A stretch of DNA of 6,848 bases from JAKLDO01 sp035354435 (GCA_035354435.1 DAOQAY010000151.1:1-6848), one strand, 5' to 3'; shown: positions 1 to 6,760, numbered from the stretch's first letter. Translations and numbers: made by a program. Notes: generated by a model from the letters alone, not told the origin.

Positions 1-52
1 CATCTGTGAAAGTCTGAATGAAAAACTGATCGTGCGGATTATGCTTTTTCAA
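1..52 (-). CDS. 5' end of an Rpn/YhgA-like PD-(D/E)XK nuclease-transposase gene (partial)
   Basis: Only the first 17 codons are in the window; the gene runs off the left edge. Reading from a TTG at 50-52 gives MKKHNPHDQFFIQTFTD. The N-P-H-D-x-F-F stretch followed by x3-F matches the N-terminal signature of the Rpn/YhgA family (Transposase_31/PDDEXK_2), whose members typically start with 'PHDxxFKxxF'. Known Rpn proteins are recombination-promoting DNA endonucleases; their catalytic PD-(D/E)XK residues lie further in and cannot be seen here. TTG was chosen because GGAGG at 57-61 sits 4 bases upstream, the same spacing as in the operon's first gene, and because the frame has no ATG or GTG upstream before a stop at 107-109. 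It has its own promoter, so it is probably a separate transcription unit. The family call rests on a short stretch and is moderate; the reading frame itself is well supported. Confidence 0.6.
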   Translation of the reverse strand, partial: MKKHNPHDQFFIQTFTD

Positions 53-56
53 GTTA

Positions 57-61
57 CCTCC
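57..61 (-). promoter_or_regulatory. Ribosome binding site of the edge gene
   Basis: The minus strand reads GGAGGTAACTTG. GGAGG is a full Shine-Dalgarno core 4 bases before the TTG start at 50-52. It is what makes the non-ATG start credible. Confidence 0.65.
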
Positions 62-70
62 AGTTTTGAG

Positions 71-99
71 ATAATAAAACCGAAGAGTTGAAATGTCAA
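71..99 (-). promoter_or_regulatory. Sigma70-like promoter for the edge gene
   Basis: On the minus strand TTGACA (94-99, perfect -35) is followed after exactly 17 bases by TATTAT (71-76, five of six matches to TATAAT). The stretch upstream of the -35 (100-123) is almost pure A/T and could act as an UP element. Transcription would start near position 64, giving a leader of only about 12 bases that contains the GGAGG. This is the best promoter match in the window. It implies that the edge gene is expressed independently of the four-gene operon. Confidence 0.7.
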
Positions 100-137
100 A
101 TATAAATTAGATAAATTTAATGATTAGAGATGTCGAT

Positions 138-1430
138 TTACTCTATCGTGACTGTTCCGCTTCCGTCGGGGGTGTCCTGCGTGAGTACGACTGCGGTCAC
201 TGTTCCTGCGGCACCTAAGACCACAACGCTGGTAAGTGTCCAGAACCACCATGATTTATACCAAGGTGTCGGTCTGCTTAACACATTGATAGTTCTGACA
301 TTTTTGGCTCCCGGTGCAACATAGACATCTGTCTGGAGAGGAAGATAGTCGTCATCTTCTGCTCTCACTTTCAGGAAATATCTTCCGGGTATCAGCCCGG
401 CGGCTGAGTATTGCGGTTTATCGAATTTTTTCTCATCATCACCGAAATGGACGGTCCCTTTTTTAACATTGAAAGAGAAATCGACCTCTCCGGTAAGAGA
501 CTGATAATCAATTCCTGCAAGCTGGTAAGCTGCCAGTTTTATTGCGTTTTGCAGTTCACTGTCATCGCCGGTGTAAGATTCAAGGACACGGTTGACCACA
601 TCCGCATTTCTGACATCAATAAGCTGAACGCTGATTACAAAAGTGTCCTTGACTTTGCCGACAGCTCCGGTGACAAGCTTTGAAAGCCCGAGACTCGCAC
701 CGATCTCGACAACACATTCCATGCTGTCGGAACATTCCGCCGAACTGTCAAGAGCCGCTTTGCTCAGCATCGCTTTGATATCATCCTGAGAAATGACGCT
801 TATTCCTTTGATCTGATTGAGCTGAGCGGAAAGTATCGAAGTCAAAGAATCGGCTGTCGTCTGCTCCATTCCTCTTGCTGTAAGCGGCATGACCGCAAGC
901 TTGAGCTCCTCGCCGTCCTTTAATTTGAACATCTGCTTCGGTTTTGAAACGCCCAGAAGCACATCGACCGCCTCCTTGATCTTTCCCTTGAGATCATTGA
1001 GGTCTCTGCCCTGAATGCTTATCCTTTCGCCGACGGTTTTTGTAGTAACATTTATAGTGTTTATAGAAAAAATATATTCATCTCCAAGCTTTGTAACTTT
1101 GCCTGAAATAAGGGTCTCGACCGAGAGCTTTTTCTGCACCTCGACAAGACATTCATCGCTCCCTTCACAGCTCATCTCGCTTTTAAGCTGGGCCGTTTTT
1201 ACCACATTTTGCATTTCAGCGCTTGTAACTACCGAAGTATTCTCCCTTTTTCCGATATCAAGGACGAGGGCCTCTTCAAGCGATTTTGCAAGGGCCGCCT
1301 CGACTCCGGCCGCTTCAACTTTTTCGACAAGAAGTTTCTGCACTTTATTTTGAGCCGGCGGAGTCTTTTCTTCACTGTATAAAACGGAGCAGAAAAACAA
1401 TGCACAGACAGAAAAGATAAAAACTTTCAT
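138..1430 (-). CDS. Membrane-anchored protein with two TolB-N/CsgG-like modules and a PEGA-like domain
   Basis: This is the last gene of the operon, with its ATG one base after the previous stop and GGAG 6 bases upstream. The 430 residues begin with a signal peptide (about 1-19). Two copies of one module follow, at about 32-160 and 176-305. Each has an alpha/beta pattern ending in a strand of the type 'L-V/I-x-G-x-V-x-K-x-x-D', and each carries a C-x5-C pair (C88/C94 and C233/C239) just before it. This arrangement resembles the TolB N-terminal/CsgG-like fold. A PEGA-like beta domain follows at about 311-385 ('AGLIPGRYFLKV'). A single membrane segment at about 393-417, preceded by PWYKSWWFW, anchors the protein, leaving a tail of about 13 residues. 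Most of the chain should therefore be outside the cytoplasmic membrane. Similar PEGA proteins are common in Myxococcota, mostly without known function. The architecture is fairly secure; the role is not, though scaffolding or binding to envelope components is a reasonable guess. Confidence 0.85.
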   Translation of the reverse strand: MKVFIFSVCALFFCSVLYSEEKTPPAQNKVQKLLVEKVEAAGVEAALAKSLEEALVLDIGKRENTSVVTSAEMQNVVKTAQLKSEMSCEGSDECLVEVQKKLSVETLISGKVTKLGDEYIFSINTINVTTKTVGERISIQGRDLNDLKGKIKEAVDVLLGVSKPKQMFKLKDGEELKLAVMPLTARGMEQTTADSLTSILSAQLNQIKGISVISQDDIKAMLSKAALDSSAECSDSMECVVEIGASLGLSKLVTGAVGKVKDTFVISVQLIDVRNADVVNRVLESYTGDDSELQNAIKLAAYQLAGIDYQSLTGEVDFSFNVKKGTVHFGDDEKKFDKPQYSAAGLIPGRYFLKVRAEDDDYLPLQTDVYVAPGAKNVRTINVLSRPTPWYKSWWFWTLTSVVVLGAAGTVTAVVLTQDTPDGSGTVTIE

Positions 1431-1431
1431 T

Positions 1432-2016
1432 TTAAGCTCCGATCCCTTTTTTTATGACTTCCTCGATCTTTTTAAGATCATGTGACTGCTCACCTTGGAA
1501 TTTCTCAATGATAACACCGTCTTTATCAATTATTATCAGACACGGTAACACTGCTTTCGATCCAAGATAAAGAAGTTGATTACGGTTTGTGAATCTGTCA
1601 AAAAGCACAGGATATTTAACGCCTTTTTCTTTAATAATTCTGAGGCTTTCTGCAAAAGTGGCATCAAACTTTTCAGACTCTGTCCTGAAGTTGACACTAA
1701 GTACCATCAATCCTTTGTCTTTATATTTATCATATAGGCTTTGAAGTACCGGCATTTCAGCAATACATGGAGCGCACCAGTTTGCAAAAAAGTTCAGAAC
1801 AAGCAGTTTTTTCGGGTCCTTGGAATCCTTTTTACCAACAAAATCCGCAAGCCAGACAAGACCTGACAGCTTTCCTTTTTCAATATCTGCACTCCTCATT
1901 CCGAAATCGGCGATCCTGTCACCTTTTTTCAATCCTTCTTCGGATGGTTCCGCAGAAAAAAGAGTAGTATGAAATAATAAAAAACTCATAATTATCAACA
2001 AGTTAAGCTTTTTCAT
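1432..2016 (-). CDS. Exported TlpA/ResA-type thioredoxin-like disulfide reductase
   Basis: The 194-residue protein has an N-terminal signal peptide (about 1-22, cleavage likely after 'FSA'), which places the mature domain outside the cytoplasm. A thioredoxin fold of the TlpA/ResA/DsbE (AhpC-TSA/Redoxin) type follows. Strand 'LLVLNFFANW' leads into the redox site W-C81-A-P-C84 and helix 'AEMPVLQSL', then 'GLMVLSVNF', and the cis-proline loop and strand 'LPCLIIIDKDG' at about 157-167. Family members reduce or exchange disulfides in envelope proteins, for example in cytochrome c maturation; no such genes are seen here. A third cysteine, C159, directly follows the putative cis-Pro158, where Thr is usual. 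The start overlaps the cyclase gene by 14 bases, with only a weak GGA upstream, so translation is probably coupled. The flanking Cys-rich exported proteins are candidate clients (inference). Confidence 0.9.
   Translation of the reverse strand: MKKLNLLIIMSFLLFHTTLFSAEPSEEGLKKGDRIADFGMRSADIEKGKLSGLVWLADFVGKKDSKDPKKLLVLNFFANWCAPCIAEMPVLQSLYDKYKDKGLMVLSVNFRTESEKFDATFAESLRIIKEKGVKYPVLFDRFTNRNQLLYLGSKAVLPCLIIIDKDGVIIEKFQGEQSHDLKKIEEVIKKGIGA
1437..1440 (-). promoter_or_regulatory. Ribosome binding site of the PEGA-protein gene
   Basis: GGAG lies within the last codons of the thioredoxin gene, 6 bases before the ATG at 1428-1430. It shows that this gene can recruit ribosomes directly and supports the chosen start. 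Confidence 0.6.
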
Positions 2017-3892
2017 TTTGTTCCGGTTTATCTGTTTTCAGTAAAGAATAATCAACAGGTTTTACCTGCCATACGGCAACTTCAGAATCATATCCTTTAA
2101 GTTCGACACTTCTTTTGTAACCGTCAGGTCTGATCCCTGAGGATTTTATTGTTTCTTCGGAAATGAGTATTCCGCCGACATCTGATTTGCTTTCAAGTCT
2201 TGCGGCAAAGTTCACACCTCTTCCTATTGCTGAATATTCAATGTGTCCAGCACCGCCGAGATTTCCTACAAAAACCGTATCTGTTGCGATCCCGATCCTT
2301 ATTTTCAGTTCTCTTCCGGTTATTTCTGTCCACTCTTTCTGCATTTCAAAAACCTTCTTCTGCATCGACTGAGCACAATCCACAGCACGAAGAGCATGAT
2401 CGCTGAAAGGTTTCGGCGCACCGAAAAGTATCATCAGTCCGTCGCCGTTTATCTTATCGACATATCCGTTATATTCGGCAGTGATCGTCATCATTTCATC
2501 AAGATACAGCCGCAGTGATTTCATAATACCTTCTGCGTTCAGGGAGTTGGAAAGGCTGGTATAACCTGCTATGTCACTGAAAAGAATAGTGATTTCCCTT
2601 CTTTCAGCCGAATTGCTTTGAAGAACTTTACCGCCTGTTTCTTTGAGCCATTGAAGGATTTCCGGAGAAACATAGTTGTCAAAAGCATTTGAAAGAACCT
2701 GATTGAAAAGGAAATATTTCCATCCGATATATGATGCGGCGGCAAGTGTGGCAAGAAAGACCGGCATAAGAAAACTCATGGGCTGGAAAAAATAATATGC
2801 CGTCCTGAAAAGGATCAGACTGAAAAGAAATGCAAAAAACACAGAACTGGCCGAAATTATAAGATAATATCTCGCCTTCTCAACAAAGAGAAGCATCGGA
2901 ACCAGCAGAATAAATACGATCAGAAGAGGTATCCACAAAGAAACGGGTTTTATCCTAATGTTGTTAAGCAGCGCCTCGGCTCTGTTTACATGAAGAAAAA
3001 CAAGAGGTTCCACTTTTCCTGACGGGGTCGGTCCGACATCTTTCAGAGTCTCATCGGTCGCTCCGACAAAAACGAATTTATCTTTAATCCTTTTTTCCAG
3101 CTCTTTCATTTTGTTTTCATTTTCAGAAGCTTCAATAACATCCGTCATTGAAATCACATCAAACTTGTCAGCAGATCTGAAATAGGGGATTATCTGCTCT
3201 TCACAGTCTTCCTTCACAGCTTTTTTTCCGGTCATCGCAGTTGCGAGATCTGGAATACAGCCGTCAAAAACCTTGATGCATCCAATCATAGTTCTGTTTA
3301 CACGGTCTATTTCTGAAGGAATTACATGGACATGTGCTATTTCAGGATTAAATTTGGCAACACCCGGGACAAGCGGTTCAAGGAAGCTGAACTTTCCTTT
3401 TGTATCTTTTTCATCAATGCACGGACACTCTGTTTTTGCTTCAGCCGGTGTCGGGGGGTAGTTTTTAACATTTGCAGGATCGTTCCTGAAATCACGGTTG
3501 ACAAAACTACCGAATATTACACCGGAATTTGATCCTATTTCCCCCAGAAGTTCTTCGGATTCGATCATTCTTTTTATGGCTTCAGGATCTTTTTCCTCTT
3601 TTCTGTCTGTGAAAAAAAGGTCAAAACCAATCTTTTTTGCCTTTGCCTCGTGAAGTACCGAAACCATTGCGGCAAAGATTGATTTATCTATCGGAAAACC
3701 TAAAAGAGAATAAGTGTACTGATCTACTGCGACAACAACCGATTGAGGTGCTTTTTCAGGGTGCTCGGTCATCATCATCAGATCAAGGAATGAGTAGTCG
3801 AGCTTTTTTATGGCAGGAGAAAAAGTTATCGCAATTCCGATTATAAAAACGACGATCGCGATTGATATTTTGATAAGCGGAGAGCTTTTCAT
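2003..3892 (-). CDS. CHASE2-domain transmembrane class III adenylate cyclase
   Basis: It makes cAMP from ATP under control of an extracytoplasmic sensor. The 629 residues show the classic CHASE2 layout: membrane segment about 8-27, extracytoplasmic CHASE2 domain about 30-310 (with 'VVVAVDQYT' and 'AKKIGFDLFFTD'), three membrane segments about 317-336, 341-362 and 369-391, then a cytoplasmic catalytic domain about 430-610. The catalytic set is complete: metal-binding Asp440 (FSDIAGYTSLSN) and Asp484 (KINGDGLMILFG), adenine-selecting Lys480 and Ser554 (the Thr/Ser form of class IIIb), and transition-state Asn561 and Arg565 (GVNFAARLE). It is therefore predicted to be an active homodimeric adenylate rather than guanylate cyclase. 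The sensor holds five cysteines (156, 158, 205, 212, 230), which is notable beside a thioredoxin gene. The start overlaps the previous stop (TGATG). The nearest Shine-Dalgarno-like GGGGA is about 12 bases away, so reinitiation is likely. The CHASE2 ligand is unknown. Confidence 0.93.
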   Translation of the reverse strand: MKSSPLIKISIAIVVFIIGIAITFSPAIKKLDYSFLDLMMMTEHPEKAPQSVVVAVDQYTYSLLGFPIDKSIFAAMVSVLHEAKAKKIGFDLFFTDRKEEKDPEAIKRMIESEELLGEIGSNSGVIFGSFVNRDFRNDPANVKNYPPTPAEAKTECPCIDEKDTKGKFSFLEPLVPGVAKFNPEIAHVHVIPSEIDRVNRTMIGCIKVFDGCIPDLATAMTGKKAVKEDCEEQIIPYFRSADKFDVISMTDVIEASENENKMKELEKRIKDKFVFVGATDETLKDVGPTPSGKVEPLVFLHVNRAEALLNNIRIKPVSLWIPLLIVFILLVPMLLFVEKARYYLIISASSVFFAFLFSLILFRTAYYFFQPMSFLMPVFLATLAAASYIGWKYFLFNQVLSNAFDNYVSPEILQWLKETGGKVLQSNSAERREITILFSDIAGYTSLSNSLNAEGIMKSLRLYLDEMMTITAEYNGYVDKINGDGLMILFGAPKPFSDHALRAVDCAQSMQKKVFEMQKEWTEITGRELKIRIGIATDTVFVGNLGGAGHIEYSAIGRGVNFAARLESKSDVGGILISEETIKSSGIRPDGYKRSVELKGYDSEVAVWQVKPVDYSLLKTDKPEQNEKA

Positions 3893-6693
3893 CAGTTTTT
3901 AATTTTTCCCCAGAAGAACATTTCAGCAGTTACCGATGCTTCGGTTTTTGCTTCACTTGCCTTTCTTCCACCGACATGAGAGGTTTTTATCTCTTTTGAG
4001 CTGTTCTTTGCTTCATCGCTTTTTGTTTTTGCTCTTGCCTGCTTCAATATCTCGGAGATCTTCTTTTTTGTTTCGGATTCTTTGGAAGCTTCATCTCCCA
4101 TTCCGAGTCCGCCGTTATCAGAAAGCATATTGATGACATTTGCAGGAAGCATTGAAACTGCTTCGCTGTAATTATTCTTTGTCATATTGGCATCAATTGT
4201 CTGCAGATCGCTTCTTTCAAGAGCATCGTACATCGACATGACCGTCATATTGTAACAGCTTTCAACAGTTCCGCTGCTGCAGAGATTGGCGGCTTCTGTT
4301 ATTGCTTTTTCTCTGTCACCGGTAAGCCAGTAGACAACGCTTTTTGCAAGAGGTTCTTTTGAAAGTGTCTCAGGCTTTATATCGGGATTTTTTGTTTCCA
4401 GCTTGCTTTTATAGATCTGCTCTGCCCAGACAGGAGCTTTTTCGGCATAAGTCGTTCTGACTTCGTTAAGAATGTTATTCATGTTTGCAGGAACAGGTTC
4501 CACAATGGAAAGACCATTCTTTTCACCCTGAACGGAGGTTACAGGATAATTTTTCCATGCTTCTCTTGTTCTGAATGAGTTAACTTCCTTGCCTGATTTC
4601 TTAATAATTTCAGCAGCTTTCAGCCACGACTGTGCAAACGACGATCCAATCGCAGTTGCTTCGACAGGAATAAAAAGCGCTCCGTCAACTTCAATGAAAA
4701 GTGAAGACGGAAGGTTGAAAATGACATTCCCGCCTGCAAGAGATCCGCTTTCAACACCGAGAAATACATGCCCCGGAGTGGTTATTATGACTGTTGCAAG
4801 ACCGACTGATTCAAAAAGCGATGCAAGAAGAACTGTAAGATCATCACAGTCGCCAGCAAGTCTTGAAAGAGTTTCGGCAGGGAATTGAACTGTGTCAATA
4901 TTTGAATCAAAACTGGTGCTTACCGGATCACTGACATATTTCAGCGGCGTGTGCCAGAGTGTTGAAAAAATAAGAGAAGCGTTTTTAAGCTGTTTTGTAA
5001 CAAGCTCATTTGAAGCGCCTTTTTTTATGGCTTCGGTCGCAATATCTCTGACAAATTTATTAGAAGGATCCACAAACGAAGCAATGGTCATCGGATTTGA
5101 CCAGTCGATGGTGTTCTTGGCATGAACCACAAGCGGAGCATAGGCATCTTTGCTGCCGTAAGTTTCTCCGACGGTGTATGTGATATTTGCTGCAAGTTGT
5201 GCATATTCAGACTTTCCTTCCGGGATAGTGTCGAGTCTTACGGTTGCAACAGCGGTTCCTTTCGGAGCGATATCGGCAACTTTTGCGGTTCCTACAACTT
5301 TGTCGCTGATTTTGAAAGCTATTTCCACATTTTTCAGAGTGGAATCGGATATGTTTTTAAGCGTAATTGTGCCGATGCCTTTGTTTCTGTAGTAAGGAAC
5401 AAGCGAAGGGAATATCTGACCCACTTCAAATTTTTCAACAGTAAGTTTAAGCGAACTTGCTGCACTTGCCGCATCATTTCCGAGATTAAGCGATTTTCTG
5501 AATTCGGGTTTTGTGATCGATATTCTGTAATTTTTGTCGAGTTCTCTGACAGCCATGTCCATTGCTTCAAAAGGATCTCCGGCAGTTCCTTTCACAACTG
5601 CGAGTTTTTTGCCTCCTTCTGCCATTACAAGCTCAACAACAGAAAGCCAGTCGTTATCCTTTTCCACGACTTCTGCAAATATGACAAGCGGAATTCCGGC
5701 TTTTTTAGCTTCGGCGATAGCAGCATCCCTGCCGCCTTTAAGCAGAGACGATTCTTTTATTTCAAAATATTCAAGGTTCATCAGGTAGCCGGTGAGAATG
5801 TCCGGACCTTTTGATGAAATAAGCTCGGACATTGATTTTTTTCCGCCGCTCAGAGGAACTGAAATAAATGCAGAAACAGCTCTTGAATAAGCCTGCCCGA
5901 AATCAAATCCTGCATGAATAACTCTTCCGGCCTCATAGTTCACACGGAGACTCAGTTTGTCGGAAGTGTCAATGGTTTCACGGAGTTTTGCGTAATTTCC
6001 AGCGCCTTCCCCTGTTATTGATATTTTTGAAAAATCCTTGTTGAACATGACAACGCCGGAATCTTTCACGCCGGGGATACCTTTTAAAATTGCAGCGATT
6101 TCATCTACTTTTGTTTTCTGTGCAACGCCGGTGATCACAAGGTCCATGTTCCATCTGCCTTCATTTGACCAGTTCTTTGACCACTGATCTACACTTGCAT
6201 CAATGTTCTTTGCCATTCCTTTTTTTACAACGGTATTTATTGCGGCAAGAACATTAAGCCCTGTAGCGGTATAGTTTTTTGAATCAGAAAATATTACATC
6301 GCCTGAATCGACGCGGATGACCTTTGTGTTCATAACGCAGAACCAGCTTTTGATGTTACTTCCCATGATCGAATCGCTGTTCTTGTCACATGCCATCTGA
6401 GCGGAAACAAGAGCATCAGCATTCAGAACGGAAAGCTCGGTCGGAACTTTTCCGGAAGCAACGAGATCTGAAAAAGCGGCTTTCTGAGCCTTGAGCGCAG
6501 TATTAAGTTCAACGATCCTCATATTCTTTCCGGTGAGGATGTTCGATATCTCAGTTTCTATTGAAGCTGAATCGTACGGCTGACCGTCAACAGTTGATTT
6601 CGGCAGAACAACAACCCTCAGATCAAGAGCTGAAATTGCAAAAAATGATAGAAAAACAACTGCCGAAACCAGCACTGAAAAAAAACTTTTCAT
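3892..6693 (-). CDS. Large exported multidomain protein with a transglutaminase-like (papain-fold) domain
   Basis: This is the first gene of the operon: 933 residues, with a strong AGGAGGT just before the ATG. A signal peptide (about 1-22, ending 'AISA') directs export. In order I see: a TolB-N/CsgG-like alpha/beta module (about 23-165, with C102 and C119); a small alpha/beta module (about 178-245); a second TolB-N-like module (about 262-390, 'AKKAGIPLVIFAEVV'); an Ig/CARDB-like beta domain (about 412-525); a transglutaminase-like domain (about 545-685); a helical region (about 735-860, with C805 and C813); and a Lys/Glu-rich low-complexity tail (about 866-925). The transglutaminase-like core has an apparent triad: Cys616 (AGDCDDLTVLLASLF), His642 (PGHVFLGVE) and an acidic residue, Glu678 (FIPVEAT). 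This fits a cysteine protease, amidase or crosslinking enzyme, but the substrate is unknown. Export and the transglutaminase fold are well supported; the other domain names are inferred from pattern alone. No close named homologue is recognised. Confidence 0.88.
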   Translation of the reverse strand: MKSFFSVLVSAVVFLSFFAISALDLRVVVLPKSTVDGQPYDSASIETEISNILTGKNMRIVELNTALKAQKAAFSDLVASGKVPTELSVLNADALVSAQMACDKNSDSIMGSNIKSWFCVMNTKVIRVDSGDVIFSDSKNYTATGLNVLAAINTVVKKGMAKNIDASVDQWSKNWSNEGRWNMDLVITGVAQKTKVDEIAAILKGIPGVKDSGVVMFNKDFSKISITGEGAGNYAKLRETIDTSDKLSLRVNYEAGRVIHAGFDFGQAYSRAVSAFISVPLSGGKKSMSELISSKGPDILTGYLMNLEYFEIKESSLLKGGRDAAIAEAKKAGIPLVIFAEVVEKDNDWLSVVELVMAEGGKKLAVVKGTAGDPFEAMDMAVRELDKNYRISITKPEFRKSLNLGNDAASAASSLKLTVEKFEVGQIFPSLVPYYRNKGIGTITLKNISDSTLKNVEIAFKISDKVVGTAKVADIAPKGTAVATVRLDTIPEGKSEYAQLAANITYTVGETYGSKDAYAPLVVHAKNTIDWSNPMTIASFVDPSNKFVRDIATEAIKKGASNELVTKQLKNASLIFSTLWHTPLKYVSDPVSTSFDSNIDTVQFPAETLSRLAGDCDDLTVLLASLFESVGLATVIITTPGHVFLGVESGSLAGGNVIFNLPSSLFIEVDGALFIPVEATAIGSSFAQSWLKAAEIIKKSGKEVNSFRTREAWKNYPVTSVQGEKNGLSIVEPVPANMNNILNEVRTTYAEKAPVWAEQIYKSKLETKNPDIKPETLSKEPLAKSVVYWLTGDREKAITEAANLCSSGTVESCYNMTVMSMYDALERSDLQTIDANMTKNNYSEAVSMLPANVINMLSDNGGLGMGDEASKESETKKKISEILKQARAKTKSDEAKNSSKEIKTSHVGGRKASEAKTEASVTAEMFFWGKIKN

Positions 6694-6696
6694 AAG

Positions 6697-6703
6697 ACCT
6701 CCT
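6697..6703 (-). promoter_or_regulatory. Strong ribosome binding site of the operon's first gene
   Basis: The minus strand reads AGGAGGTCTTATG, a near-complete anti-16S match with AGGAGG 4 bases before the ATG at 6691-6693. It fixes the start of the 933-residue gene and is the strongest Shine-Dalgarno in the window, in contrast to the weak sites of the two downstream overlapping genes. Confidence 0.85.
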
Positions 6704-6731
6704 CTCCAAACATGTAAACAAATAGGGGCTT

Positions 6732-6760
6732 ATTCTATACATTAACAAAATAAAAGGCAA
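6732..6760 (-). promoter_or_regulatory. Probable sigma70-like promoter of the four-gene operon
   Basis: On the minus strand TTGCCT (6755-6760, four of six matches to TTGACA) and TAGAAT (6732-6737, five of six to TATAAT) are separated by exactly 17 bases. The start site would be near 6725, giving a leader of about 30 bases that contains the strong Shine-Dalgarno. The weak -35 and the inverted-repeat arm in the spacer (6740-6749) suggest that the promoter may be regulated. The call rests on sequence match only. Confidence 0.5.

Noticed and set aside
103..119. A/T-only palindrome as an intrinsic terminator
   Set aside because: A six-pair A/T stem is too weak and no U-tract follows in the transcript direction. 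More likely it is part of the AT-rich stretch upstream of the edge-gene promoter.
130..683. Plus-strand short frames at 130-324 and 411-683
   Set aside because: They lie opposite the PEGA-protein gene, whose minus-strand frame shows a signal peptide, repeats and an anchor. The plus-strand products show no recognisable motif.
1347..1430. Lipoprotein signal in the PEGA protein (cysteines 9 and 14)
   Set aside because: Neither cysteine has a proper lipobox before it (F-S-V-C and L-F-F-C). An ordinary signal peptide plus the C-terminal anchor fits better.
5122..5814. Plus-strand 230-codon open frame opposite the first gene
   Set aside because: It is antisense to a well-supported gene, has a biased Cys/Phe/Ser-rich composition, no domain motif and no clear ribosome site. 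It is a shadow frame.
6709..6720. AACATGTAAACA in the operon leader as an operator
   Set aside because: Only the central six bases (ACATGT) form a perfect palindrome, so it is not distinguishable from chance in AT-rich DNA.
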